A stretch of 64,000 nucleotides of DNA from Motiliproteus sp965230735. GTDB lineage: Bacteria; Pseudomonadota; Gammaproteobacteria; Pseudomonadales; Balneatricaceae. This document shows, piece after piece, positions 44,811 to 53,046 of this stretch. The notes under the pieces are model-generated. The model saw only the letters and a list, made by a program, of their open reading frames with translations, was not told the DNA's origin and did no database searches. The stretch is from the NCBI RefSeq assembly GCF_965230735.1, contig NZ_OZ246016.1:2170001-2234000 (forward strand), given 5' to 3'. Within the stretch, counting starts at the first letter, position 1. Each line of letters starts with the position of its first letter. Made by a program: the position numbers and the translations under genes.

Positions 44811-45545
44811 TTGCAAAAATCGCTCTATGCGTTACTGCAATCGATGGTGGGTAGTCTGCGCGATCTGGCGCCGATTATTCTGGTCATCGGTTTCTTTCAG
44901 TTAGTGGTTCTTCAACAACCGTTGCCGGATCTGGTCGGGGTTCTGACCGGGGTGGTGTTTGTTGTTCTTGGGCTGACGTTTTTTATTTTCGGTCTTGAGA
45001 TGGGCTTGTTTCCGATCGGCGAGTCGATGGCCCATGCCTTTGCCCGCAAAGGCAGTGTCAGTTGGTTGATCACCTTCGCCTTTGCGTTAGGGTTTGGTAC
45101 CACCGTGGCCGAACCCGCCTTGATTGCGGTGGCGGCCGAAGCGGCCCAGGTAGCCGCCAACGGCGGCATGATCGAGAACAACCCTGATGCCCGCTCGGTC
45201 TATGCCAGCGGACTGCGTTTCACCGTGGCGCTGTCGGTCGGGTTGGCGATCGTGCTCGGGGTGGTGCGGATTCTTAAGGGCTGGTCGATCCAGTACATGA
45301 TCATGGGAGGCTACGTGCTGGTCGTGATTATGACCGCGCTGGCGCCCAAGGAGATTATCGGTATCGCCTATGACTCCGGTGGCGTCACCACCTCGACCAT
45401 TACGGTACCGCTGGTAACCGCTTTGGGGGTGGGGTTGGCCTCGTCGATTGAGGGGCGGAATCCGATGATTGATGGTTTCGGCCTGATCGCCTTCGCGTCG
45501 CTGACGCCGATGATCTTTGTCATGGCTTACGGGATGATCGTCTGA
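44811..45545 (+). CDS. DUF1538 membrane protein, first subunit
   Basis: About 244 residues with seven or so hydrophobic helices. The start is taken as a TTG with GAAGGGG 9 nt upstream; an earlier TTG would add eight residues. The conserved blocks are FALGFGTTVAEPALIAVAAEAA (a helix break with Thr-Thr and Glu-Pro), YDSGGVTTSTITVPLV and GFGLIAFASLTPMIFVM. Polar, Gly-rich hairpins of this kind occur in secondary transporters. DUF1538 has no established function that I know. The stop overlaps the next ATG, and four genes run on as one unit. Confidence 0.88.
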   Translation: MQKSLYALLQSMVGSLRDLAPIILVIGFFQLVVLQQPLPDLVGVLTGVVFVVLGLTFFIFGLEMGLFPIGESMAHAFARKGSVSWLITFAFALGFGTTVAEPALIAVAAEAAQVAANGGMIENNPDARSVYASGLRFTVALSVGLAIVLGVVRILKGWSIQYMIMGGYVLVVIMTALAPKEIIGIAYDSGGVTTSTITVPLVTALGVGLASSIEGRNPMIDGFGLIAFASLTPMIFVMAYGMIV

Positions 45546-46351
45546 TGGAATTGCTAACCAACCTGTTATCGATCCTGTTTTCGACGATCAAGGACGTGAT
45601 TCCGATCGCCGCGATCATTTTTGGCTTTCAGATCTTCGTCATTCGTCGCCGTATTCCCAACCTGAAACGGGTGTTGTTCGGCTTTGCCTACGTGATCGTC
45701 GGGCTGGCATTCTTTCTGCTCGGATTGGAGAAGGCGCTGTTCCCGTTAGGTCGGTTAATGGCCGAGCAGCTGACCAATCCGGAGTTTATCCGTCAGGGCA
45801 TTGTCGGTGCCGCTGAAGTATTGCGCTGGCAGGATTATTACTGGGTCTATCTGTTCGCTTTTGCGATCGGGGCCAGCACCACCATTGCCGAGCCTTCGCT
45901 GATCGCGGTAGCGATCAAGGCCAATGAGGTTTCCGGTGGCACCATCGGTATCTGGGGGCTGCGGATTGCGGTGGCGCTGGGGGTGGCAATCGGTATTGCA
46001 CTGGGCACCTACCGGATCGTGACCGGGGTGCCGATCCACTATTTCATCATCACCGGTTATGTGTTCGTGGTGATCCAGACCTTCTTTGCACCCAAGATGA
46101 TCGTACCTCTGGCCTATGACTCCGGAGGCGTGACCACATCGACCGTGACGGTGCCGCTGGTGGCGGCATTGGGGCTTGGTCTGGCGGAAACGGTGCCCGG
46201 ACGCAGTGCCTTGCTGGATGGTTTCGGCCTGATCGCCTTTGCCAGCCTGTTCCCGATGATCACGGTGATGGGCTATGCACAGATAACCGAATTCAGAGAA
46301 AAACGCTCCCGTGCCCGGCGACAGGCCGAGTTCGATCAAGAGCAATCTTAA
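45545..46351 (+). CDS. DUF1538 membrane protein, second subunit
   Basis: A 268-residue paralogue of the preceding gene, sharing the same blocks in the same order: FAIGASTTIAEPSLIAVAIKA, YDSGGVTTSTVTVPLVAALG, and GFGLIAFASLFPMITVMGY. A basic cytoplasmic tail (EKRSRARRQAEFD) follows the last helix. In some bacteria one protein carries two DUF1538 domains; here they are separate overlapping genes, which implies a heteromeric membrane complex. The start codon overlaps the upstream stop codon by one base. Confidence 0.9.
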   Translation: MELLTNLLSILFSTIKDVIPIAAIIFGFQIFVIRRRIPNLKRVLFGFAYVIVGLAFFLLGLEKALFPLGRLMAEQLTNPEFIRQGIVGAAEVLRWQDYYWVYLFAFAIGASTTIAEPSLIAVAIKANEVSGGTIGIWGLRIAVALGVAIGIALGTYRIVTGVPIHYFIITGYVFVVIQTFFAPKMIVPLAYDSGGVTTSTVTVPLVAALGLGLAETVPGRSALLDGFGLIAFASLFPMITVMGYAQITEFREKRSRARRQAEFDQEQS

Positions 46352-46371
46352 GGGAATCGAGGGATTAACCT

Positions 46372-46722
46372 ATGCATTTCAAACTGATCCTCGCCTTTGT
46401 TGAGGATACGGAAACCCGCGCGGTGATGGATGCCGCCCGAGAAGCGGGGGCAACCGGGGCAACGGTGATCAACAACGCCCGCGGGGAGGGGCTCAACAAG
46501 AGCAAGACCTTCTTCGGTTTGTCGTTGGAGTCACAGCGTGATGTGGTCATCTTTTTGGTTGAAGAGCACCTGAGCCGGCATATCCTGGAGCGTATCTCCG
46601 AGGTGGGCTGCTTCGATACTAAACCGGGGACGGGTATCGCGGTACAACTGGATGTTGAAGATGCCGTCGGCGTTGCTCACCAGGTGAAAGAACTATCTGA
46701 GAAAATTGAGGATTCGCTATGA
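46372..46722 (+). CDS. P-II family signalling protein
   Basis: A 116-residue protein with the ferredoxin-like P-II fold: strand-helix MHFKLILAFVEDTETRAVMDAAREAG, a long loop region (NNARGEGLNKSKTFFGLSLES) where P-II has its T-loop, then FLVEEHLSRHILERISEVG and FDTKPGTGIAVQLDVEDAVGV. It lacks the uridylylated Tyr context of GlnB/GlnK, so it belongs to the wider PII-like group whose members bind nucleotides or small ligands and gate transporters. It lies 20 bp after the second DUF1538 gene, which is its likely partner. It overlaps the CBS gene by 4 bp (ATGA). Confidence 0.88.
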   Translation: MHFKLILAFVEDTETRAVMDAAREAGATGATVINNARGEGLNKSKTFFGLSLESQRDVVIFLVEEHLSRHILERISEVGCFDTKPGTGIAVQLDVEDAVGVAHQVKELSEKIEDSL

Positions 46723-47126
46723 GCGAGAAAAAGATCGTTCGGGCCGAAGATGTCATGAAGTCTGACTTTGTTGAGGTGGACGGCTTGATGACGGTGGCTC
46801 AGGCACTGGATATTGCGCGCGAGAGCCGTGCTCGGGTGTTGATCGTCAAGAAGCGTCATGAGGACGATGAGTTCGGCATGGTGCTGCTGTCCGATATCGC
46901 CAAGAAAGTGATCGCCTGTGACCGCTCGGCGGAGCGGGTCAATGTCTATGAGATCATGGCCAAGCCGGCCATCGGCGTGAATGGACGAATGGATGTGCGA
47001 TATTGTGCACGACTGTTTGAAAACGTCGGGATTTCGTTGGCACCGGTGGTCGATGGTGACCAGATCCGCGGCATCGTCAGCTATAACGATATCGTGTTGG
47101 ATGGGCTCTTCGCTGAGCAGGAGTGA
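46719..47126 (+). CDS. CBS domain-pair protein
   Basis: A 135-residue stand-alone Bateman module. The first CBS motif is VMKSDFVEVDGLMTVAQALD with LIVKKRHEDDEFGMVLLSDIAK, the second is IMAKPAIGVNGRMDVRYCAR with LAPVVDGDQIRGIVSYNDIV. Such pairs bind adenine nucleotides or similar ligands. As the last gene of the DUF1538-DUF1538-PII unit it probably provides a second regulatory input to the membrane complex. The 4-bp overlap with the P-II gene indicates translational coupling. Confidence 0.92.
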   Translation: MSEKKIVRAEDVMKSDFVEVDGLMTVAQALDIARESRARVLIVKKRHEDDEFGMVLLSDIAKKVIACDRSAERVNVYEIMAKPAIGVNGRMDVRYCARLFENVGISLAPVVDGDQIRGIVSYNDIVLDGLFAEQE

Positions 47127-47177
47127 AATCCGATAAAACCTTGGCGGGCAGGGTGCAGTACCCGGTCCGCTGAGGTG

Positions 47178-47507
47178 TTAAATCGATGTCGGTCCCAGCG
47201 CCTTGTCAAAGGCGTCAATCGCCTGCAGCAGGGCATTCGTATCCTGCAACAACTCCTTGAAACTCTCCTCAGCGATCGGAAGAATCTGGCAATTGCCGGG
47301 CAGAGGTAATTCGCCGTCGAGCAGGGCGTTCATCCGCGGTATCAGAATCCATTGCAGCCATTCGCTAAGGCTGAGGGTGTCGACACAGAACGGCTCAACA
47401 CTTTGCAGCGCTTGCGGGCTGGGGGGAGCGCTGGACCACAGGTCCAGCTCACGCAGCGCCTGCTCGATTCGATTCAACGCGGTTTTGACCTCGGTAGGGT
47501 CGGCCAT
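47178..47507 (-). CDS. YqcC family protein
   Basis: A 109-residue acidic helical protein. The YqcC pattern is clear: LNRIEQALRELDLWSSAPPS (with Pro-rich turn), ALQSVEPFCVDTLSLSEWLQWILIPRM (as two segments) and a C-terminal helix. In Enterobacteria yqcC lies beside truC, which encodes a tRNA pseudouridine synthase; no such gene is present here. Its function is unproven. It lies downstream of a plus-strand operon and is convergent with it. Confidence 0.87.
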   Translation of the reverse strand: MADPTEVKTALNRIEQALRELDLWSSAPPSPQALQSVEPFCVDTLSLSEWLQWILIPRMNALLDGELPLPGNCQILPIAEESFKELLQDTNALLQAIDAFDKALGPTSI

Positions 47508-47536
47508 TTGGTATTCCTGACCTGTGCCGCCCGCGC

Positions 47537-48889
47537 CTACTGGCGACGGGCGTGCTTCAGGGTGTCGGCGATCAGGAATGCCAGTTCCAGCGCTTGGTCG
47601 GCATTCAGGCGCGGATCACAGTAGGTGTTGTAACGATCGGCCAGGTTGGCTTCGGTGATCTGGTAGGCGCCGCCGATACATTCGGTGACGTTTTGCCCGG
47701 TCATTTCGAAATGGACGCCACCTGCGGTGGTGCCTTCGGCCTGATGGACCTGGAAGAAGCCCTTCATCTCCGACAGTACCTGATCGACCGCACGTGTCTT
47801 GTAGCCGTTGCTGGTCTTGATGGTGTTGCCGTGCATCGGGTCACAGCTCCAGAGGACTTTCAGACCCGCTTCCTTGACGGCGCGGACCAGCGGACTGAGC
47901 TTGTCACCGACCTGTTCGGCACCCATGCGTGAGATCAGGTTCAGACGGCCCGGCTCGTTGTTGGGGTTAAGCACTTCGATCAACTGCAGCAGCTCGTCAG
48001 CGGCCATGCTGGGGCCGACCTTGACGCCGATCGGGTTCTGAATGCCGCGCATGAACTCGACGTGGGCGCCGTCAAGCTGACGGGTGCGATCGCCGATCCA
48101 GAGCATATGGGCGGAACAGTCGTACCACTGGTCGGTCAGGCTGTCACGACGGGTCAGTGCCTGTTCGAAATTGAGCAGCAACGCCTCGTGGGAGGTGTAT
48201 AGCGAGGTTTCGTGGATCTGCGGCGTGTTGTTGCCGCTGATACCACAGGCTTTCATGAACGCCAGGGCCTGATCAATCTGATCGGCCAGGTCACGGTATT
48301 TCTCCCCCAGCGGGCTCTTATCGACAAAGCCGAGGTTCCAGGCGTGTACCTGGCCGAGATCGGCGAAACCGCCCTGTGCGAAAGCGCGCAGCAGGTTTTG
48401 GGTCGCCGCGGCCTGGTTGTAGGCTTGCAGCAAACGTTGCGGATCCGGTACCCGGGCATCGGCATTGAAACTGATATCGTTGACGATATCGCCGCGGTAG
48501 CTGGGCAGTTCCTGGCCATCGACCACTTCGGTATCGGCCGAACGCGGCTTGGCGAACTGTCCGGCCATTCGGCCGACCTTGACGATTGGGCAGCTGCCGG
48601 CGAAGGTCAGTACCACCGCCATCTGCAGCAGTACCTTAAAGGTGTCGCGAATATTGTCGGCATGGAACTCGGCAAAGCTTTCAGCACAGTCACCACCTTG
48701 GAGCAAAAACGCGCGGCCTTCGGTGGCTTCGGCCAGTTGGCCGCGCAGTGCCCGAACCTCACCGGCAAAGACCAGCGGCGGCAGTTGAGACAGTTGCTGT
48801 TCGACCTTGTTGAGCAGGGGGGCGTCGGTGTAGTTGGGTTGTTGCAGAATCGGCTTGCCGCGCCAGCTATCGGGTGTCCAAAGTTCCAT
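47537..48889 (-). CDS. 3-deoxy-7-phosphoheptulonate synthase, class II
   Basis: Catalyses the first step of the shikimate pathway, joining phosphoenolpyruvate and erythrose 4-phosphate. 450 residues starting MELWTPDSWRGKPILQQPNY. Class II (plant-like) features are LLQGGDCAESFAEF with the metal-binding Cys, GRMAGQFAKPRS, and WSCDPMHGNT near the C-terminus. Class II enzymes are less usual than the AroF/G/H type in enteric bacteria but occur in Pseudomonas. An earlier in-frame ATG adds nine residues and is not used. It is preceded by a terminator that belongs to metR. Confidence 0.96.
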   Translation of the reverse strand: MELWTPDSWRGKPILQQPNYTDAPLLNKVEQQLSQLPPLVFAGEVRALRGQLAEATEGRAFLLQGGDCAESFAEFHADNIRDTFKVLLQMAVVLTFAGSCPIVKVGRMAGQFAKPRSADTEVVDGQELPSYRGDIVNDISFNADARVPDPQRLLQAYNQAAATQNLLRAFAQGGFADLGQVHAWNLGFVDKSPLGEKYRDLADQIDQALAFMKACGISGNNTPQIHETSLYTSHEALLLNFEQALTRRDSLTDQWYDCSAHMLWIGDRTRQLDGAHVEFMRGIQNPIGVKVGPSMAADELLQLIEVLNPNNEPGRLNLISRMGAEQVGDKLSPLVRAVKEAGLKVLWSCDPMHGNTIKTSNGYKTRAVDQVLSEMKGFFQVHQAEGTTAGGVHFEMTGQNVTECIGGAYQITEANLADRYNTYCDPRLNADQALELAFLIADTLKHARRQ

Positions 48890-48929
48890 GAGTCGACCTA
48901 TATAGAGCTCGTGCACTCGATGTGCACAG

Positions 48930-48959
48930 AAAAAACAGGGCGTTAGTGTACGCCCTGTG
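48930..48959 (-). terminator. Rho-independent terminator after metR
   Basis: On the minus strand: CAGGGCG / CGCCCTG stem, loop TACACTAA, followed by a T tract; it separates metR from the DAHP synthase gene. Confidence 0.8.
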
Positions 48960-49001
48960 TTCGAGGATGACTAGGGAATCGCAGCCCTATTAGCGGGCGG
49001 C

Positions 49002-49922
49002 TCAGTTCTTGGCCGTGGCACGGATCCCGTTAAGGGTTTTGAACGAGGTTTCGCGTGCCGTATCGAGGAAGTCACGCATAAATTCGGCGTCTTTCTGATC
49101 CTCGCGGATAGCAGCATAGAGCGTTGACCAGACGCCCTTGGAGCCGAGCTGGCAGGCGCTGACATAGTTGCGTTCGAGGTATTCGCTCAGCGCCCAGTTG
49201 GGCAGACCGCAAACGCCGCGACCGCTGGCCACCAGCTGCATCATCATCACCGTCATCTCGGCGGTGCGGATCTCCGGGTCGACATCGGCCGGGTCGAGGA
49301 AACGGGTGAAAATGTCGAGGCGGTTACGATCGACCGGATAGCAGATCAGTGTCTCCTGCGCGATATCGCTCGGTTCGACATGGCCTTTGCGGGCCAGCGG
49401 ATGTTGGTTGGAAACCGCCAGCAGGATTTCGTAGGCGAACAGGGGTTCGTACTGAATACTGTTGATCGGTTGTGGGTCGGAAGTGATCACCAGATCCAGC
49501 TCGCCCCGGGCCAGTGCCGGCAGCGGTGAAAAGTTGAACCCGCTGGCCAGATCCAGTTCCACCTCGGGCCAGTTCTCGCGGAAGCGATCGATCGTCGGCA
49601 TCAGCCACTGGAAGCAGCTGTGGCATTCGATCGACATATTCAGTCGGCCGGTTTCGCCGCCGGCCAGGCGGGCGATGTCCCGTTCGGCGTTGCGGATCAT
49701 CGGCAGCACATCGTCAGCCAGCGCCAGCAGCCGTTGGCCGGCGCTGGTGAAGCAGATCGGTTTGGTTTTGCGGATAAACAGCGAGCAATTGAGTCGCTCT
49801 TCCAGGTCTTTGATCTGGTGCGACAGGGCGGACTGGGTTAGGAAGACACGTTCGGCAGCTTCGACCAGGCTGCCGGTATCACGCAGCGCGGCCAGGGTTT
49901 TCAGGTGTCTCAATTCGACCAT
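49002..49922 (-). CDS. metR: LysR-family regulator MetR
   Basis: A 306-residue LysR regulator of methionine biosynthesis. The N-terminal helix-turn-helix (RHLKTLAALRDTGSLVEAAE, LTQSALSHQIKDLEERL) and the cofactor domain with IECHSCFQWLMPTIDRFRE, GELDLVITSDPQP and EYLERNYVSACQLG fit the MetR subgroup, which senses homocysteine. No met gene is next to it: its neighbours are a DAHP synthase gene and argF. It is followed by a terminator. Confidence 0.9.
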   Translation of the reverse strand: MVELRHLKTLAALRDTGSLVEAAERVFLTQSALSHQIKDLEERLNCSLFIRKTKPICFTSAGQRLLALADDVLPMIRNAERDIARLAGGETGRLNMSIECHSCFQWLMPTIDRFRENWPEVELDLASGFNFSPLPALARGELDLVITSDPQPINSIQYEPLFAYEILLAVSNQHPLARKGHVEPSDIAQETLICYPVDRNRLDIFTRFLDPADVDPEIRTAEMTVMMMQLVASGRGVCGLPNWALSEYLERNYVSACQLGSKGVWSTLYAAIREDQKDAEFMRDFLDTARETSFKTLNGIRATAKN

Positions 49923-50046
49923 ACATCCGCCTCCATCGTTGAGTCATTGCTGACTGGTTATGAACGAAATTCAAGTATAGTCGGAATTGGCACCGATGGG
50001 GTGGGCAGAGGGGCAGCAATCACCGCCCCGACTGCCGCAGTTGTGC

Positions 50047-50979
50047 TCAGGGCACGTGTTTTTGGATGCCGAACACCAGGAATTCCATCAGTGCTTTTTG
50101 GGCATGGAGGCGATTCTCTGCCTGATCAAAGACCGCTGAGCGCGGATCGTCGAGCATGTCTTCGCTGATCTCTTCGCCACGGTGGGCCGGCAGGCAGTGC
50201 AGGAAGATTGCTTCAGGATGGGCCAGATCCATCAGTGCAGGGCTGACCTGATAGATACCGGCGAACGCGGCCTCACGCTCTTTCTGCTCCTCTTCCTGAC
50301 CCATCGAGGCCCAGACATCGGTGGTGACCAGATCAGCGCCGCGAACCGCTTCGGCCGGATCACGCAGGATCGTAACGCGGTCGGCGTGGGCTTCGACCAG
50401 TGCTGCCGGGGGCTCGTAACCTTCCGGACAGGCGATGCGCAGTTGGAAGTCGAACTGTGCAGCGGCATTGATGTAGGAGTTACACATATTGTTGCCGTCG
50501 CCGATCCAGACCACGGTCTTACCTTTGATCGAACCCCGCTGCTCGACGTAGGTTTGCATATCCGCCAGCAGTTGGCAGGGGTGGAAATCATCGGTCAGCG
50601 CGTTGATGACCGGTACGTTAGAGTAGCTGGCAAAATATTCGAGCTGCTGATGATCAAAGGTACGGACCATGATGATGTCGACCATCCGCGAGATCACCCG
50701 GGCGCTGTCTTCGACCGGCTCGCCGCGGCCCAGTTGGGTATCGCGCGGGGACAGGAAGATCGCGCTGCCGCCGAATTGGGTCATGCCGGCTTCGAACGAG
50801 ACCCGGGTGCGGGTAGATGACTTCTCAAAGATCATCCCCAGCACCTGGTTCTTGAACGGCTCATAGATGACAGCCTCGTTACGCATCTCCTTAAGTTTGA
50901 TCGCGCGGGCGATGACGTAATCCAGCTCCTCGGGGCTGAGGTCTTTCAGGGTCATGAAGTGTCGAGTTTGAGCGTCCAT
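50047..50979 (-). CDS. argF: Ornithine carbamoyltransferase
   Basis: Transfers carbamoyl from carbamoyl phosphate to ornithine in arginine synthesis. 310 residues starting MDAQTRHFMTLKDLSPEEL. Binding motifs are SSTRTRVSFEAGM (carbamoyl phosphate), DDFHPCQLLADMQT, and the Cys-containing FLHCLPAHRGEE (ornithine). An upstream ATG adds eleven residues. It follows argD on the same strand after 103 bp that contain a hairpin. Confidence 0.97.
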   Translation of the reverse strand: MDAQTRHFMTLKDLSPEELDYVIARAIKLKEMRNEAVIYEPFKNQVLGMIFEKSSTRTRVSFEAGMTQFGGSAIFLSPRDTQLGRGEPVEDSARVISRMVDIIMVRTFDHQQLEYFASYSNVPVINALTDDFHPCQLLADMQTYVEQRGSIKGKTVVWIGDGNNMCNSYINAAAQFDFQLRIACPEGYEPPAALVEAHADRVTILRDPAEAVRGADLVTTDVWASMGQEEEQKEREAAFAGIYQVSPALMDLAHPEAIFLHCLPAHRGEEISEDMLDDPRSAVFDQAENRLHAQKALMEFLVFGIQKHVP

Positions 50980-50991
50980 AGCTAAATACCT

Positions 50992-51019
50992 AAAACGCCC
51001 TCGAAAACTCAAGGGCGTT
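50992..51019 (-). terminator. Intergenic hairpin between argD and argF
   Basis: AACGCCCT / AGGGCGTT stem with a 10-base loop. On the minus strand (argD to argF direction) a short T run follows, so it could terminate or attenuate argD transcripts before argF. Confidence 0.65.
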
Positions 51020-51082
51020 GTCGTGTTGGGGTTGAATGATGGCCGACGGTTGTCGGCACTAAATCTGTTTGTCGGCTCGACG

Positions 51083-52267
51083 CTATTCGTCGGAAACCAG
51101 AATTTTGATCAGCTTGCTGATCACACCAATGATCAGGCTGGCTTCGCTTTCATTAAGGATCAGCGGTGGCAACAGGCGAACGATCTTACCTTCTCCGGTA
51201 ACGTTGAGCAAAATTCCTTTGACCTTGGCCAGTACGGCCAGCTCGGTGACCGGCTGATCCAGTTCGATCGCGACCATCAAGCCCTTGCCGCGGATATCGC
51301 GGACATAGTCAGCTCCTTCGAATTCACGTTGAAAGCCTTCAACCAGCAGAGCGCCCATATCGGCGGCCTTCTGACACAGACTGTCGGACTCGATGGTGTC
51401 GATCACCGCCAGCGCAGCGGCGCAGGCCAGTGGGTTACCGCCGAAGGTGGAACCGTGGGTACCCGGGCCGAGAACTCCGGCTGCCGCACCTCGAGCCAGG
51501 CAGGCACCGATCGGTACGCCGTTGCCGAGCCCTTTGGCGGTGGTGACCACGTCAGGCAGGATGTCATTGTGCTGGTAAGCGAAATAGCGCCCGGTCCGAC
51601 CGTTGCCGGTCTGGACTTCATCCAGCATCAGCAACCAATTCTGCTCATCGCAGATCTGGCGCAGCTGGTTGAGGTAGTCCTGATCCGGAATCCGGACGCC
51701 GCTCTCTCCCTGGATCGGTTCGACCAGAATCGCCACCACGTTGCTATTGTTAGCGGCAATAGTACGGATGGCTTCGACATCGTTGAACGGCGCGCGGACA
51801 AAACCGGCAACCAGCGGTTCAAACCCGGCTTGAGCCTTGCGGTTACCGGTGGCGCTCAGAGTCGCCATGGTGCGGCCGTGGAATGACTGCTCCATCACGA
51901 TGACCGACGGAGTGTCGATGCCACACTGACGTCCGTACAGGCGAGCCAGCTTGATCGCGGCTTCATTGGCTTCGGCACCGGAGTTGCCGAAAAAGACATT
52001 CTCCATTCCCGACAGATCGCACAGACGTTGAGCCAGCTCGGTCTGCAGCGGAATGGTGTAAAGGTTGGAGGTATGAATCAGTCGGGCGGCCTGCTCGGTG
52101 ATGGCGGCGGTGACTTTCGGGTGCGCATGACCCAGGCCGCAGACAGCAATGCCGCTGAGCGCATCGAGAAACTTGTTACCCTGCTGATCGTATAGCCAGG
52201 CGCCTTCGCCGCGTTCAAACGCCACGGAGAGCCGGGAGTAATTGTTCATCAGCGGTGAGTCTGTCAT
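51083..52267 (-). CDS. argD: Acetylornithine aminotransferase
   Basis: A 394-residue class III PLP aminotransferase of the arginine pathway (also active on succinyldiaminopimelate in relatives). Typical segments: GSGAEANEAAIK-type region (FFGNSGAEANEAAIKLARLY), MLDEVQTGNGRTG, and TTAKGLGNGVPIGACL with the PLP-binding Lys. It starts MTDSPLMNNYSRLSVAFERG. It is upstream of argF and both are likely transcribed from the region before argD. Confidence 0.95.
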   Translation of the reverse strand: MTDSPLMNNYSRLSVAFERGEGAWLYDQQGNKFLDALSGIAVCGLGHAHPKVTAAITEQAARLIHTSNLYTIPLQTELAQRLCDLSGMENVFFGNSGAEANEAAIKLARLYGRQCGIDTPSVIVMEQSFHGRTMATLSATGNRKAQAGFEPLVAGFVRAPFNDVEAIRTIAANNSNVVAILVEPIQGESGVRIPDQDYLNQLRQICDEQNWLLMLDEVQTGNGRTGRYFAYQHNDILPDVVTTAKGLGNGVPIGACLARGAAAGVLGPGTHGSTFGGNPLACAAALAVIDTIESDSLCQKAADMGALLVEGFQREFEGADYVRDIRGKGLMVAIELDQPVTELAVLAKVKGILLNVTGEGKIVRLLPPLILNESEASLIIGVISKLIKILVSDE

Positions 52268-52594
52268 TGTCGAATTCCTTTACGGCGGCAAACTAAGGAG
52301 CTATCGAGCTTCGGCTGCCCCTGTGAAAAAGGGTCAATTCTAACCACGGGTTTTTGGATTTGGCAAACTCCGGCGCAGGCTGTCAAGTCTGGCAGGAAGT
52401 TGATTTGCCAAATAGAATAGTGAAACGGTCAGTATAGCCAGCGGTTATCGATTTACTTCATTTCGTCACAAAAATATCTCGTTATAGAGCCAGACAAAAA
52501 TAGTCGGATATGGGTATAATCGCAGGCAAAAGGGGCTTGCATGGCAAGTCCCGGGGGGAGCTGAGCGCTCTTTAAACTAACTTACAGGTGAACC
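52268..52594. other. Divergent argD/grxD control region
   Basis: A non-coding interval of 327 bp. On the plus side there is a perfect -10 box TATAAT at 52515-52520 with only a weak -35 candidate (GACAAA-like, 52490-52497). The leader holds a short hairpin, CTTGC-ATG-GCAAG, at 52537-52549 and a GGGGGGAG run. I see no tRNA or open frame. An ArgR box would be expected near argD, but I did not find a convincing one. Confidence 0.55.
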
Positions 52595-52930
52595 ATGACC
52601 ACAGTCGTCGATACCATTAAAGATCAAATTGAAAACAACCCGATTCTGCTTTACATGAAGGGTACGCCGAAGTTCCCGCAGTGCGGTTTCTCTTCCCAGG
52701 CATCCCAGGCGATCATGGGTTGTGGCGAGCGTTTTGCTTTCGTCAATATCCTGGAAAACCCTGAAATTCGCGCTGAGTTGCCGAAGTACGCCAACTGGCC
52801 TACCTTTCCGCAACTCTGGGTTGAAGGCGAGCTGATCGGCGGCTGCGACATCATTGTCGAAATGGCGCAGAATGGTGAACTTGAGACTCTGATCAAAGCT
52901 GCAGCGCAAAAGGCAGCTGACAGCGAATAG
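52595..52930 (+). CDS. grxD: Monothiol glutaredoxin GrxD
   Basis: A 111-residue Grx4-type protein with the CGFS active site (KFPQCGFSSQASQAI) and the glutathione-binding WPTFPQLWVEGELIGGCDII. Members carry [2Fe-2S] clusters with glutathione and BolA partners, and act in iron-sulfur transfer. It precedes a peroxiredoxin gene by about 115 bp on the same strand, consistent with a shared redox context. Confidence 0.96.
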   Translation: MTTVVDTIKDQIENNPILLYMKGTPKFPQCGFSSQASQAIMGCGERFAFVNILENPEIRAELPKYANWPTFPQLWVEGELIGGCDIIVEMAQNGELETLIKAAAQKAADSE

Positions 52931-52934
52931 TCGT

Positions 52935-52972
52935 ATAAGCTAAATATTCCATCGCATAAGCTAATATTCCAT
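52935..52972 (+). repeat. 21-bp-period direct repeat before the peroxiredoxin gene
   Basis: ATAAGCTAAATATTCCAT followed, after CGC, by ATAAGCTAATATTCCAT (one base shorter). The two copies start exactly 21 bp apart, two helical turns. It lies in the grxD-peroxiredoxin gap and may be a tandem operator or a short duplication. Confidence 0.7.
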
Positions 52973-53046
52973 TGGCTGTTGCTGGGGCAGGTCGGGGGGT
53001 CTGTCCTTATAACTTTAATCCCAAAAGCAACTTGGAGAAGCTAATA

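Noticed and set aside
47178..48889. Possible functional link of YqcC to the DAHP synthase gene as one operon
   Set aside because: They lie 29 bp apart on the same strand, but their families have no known link and the context could be chance.
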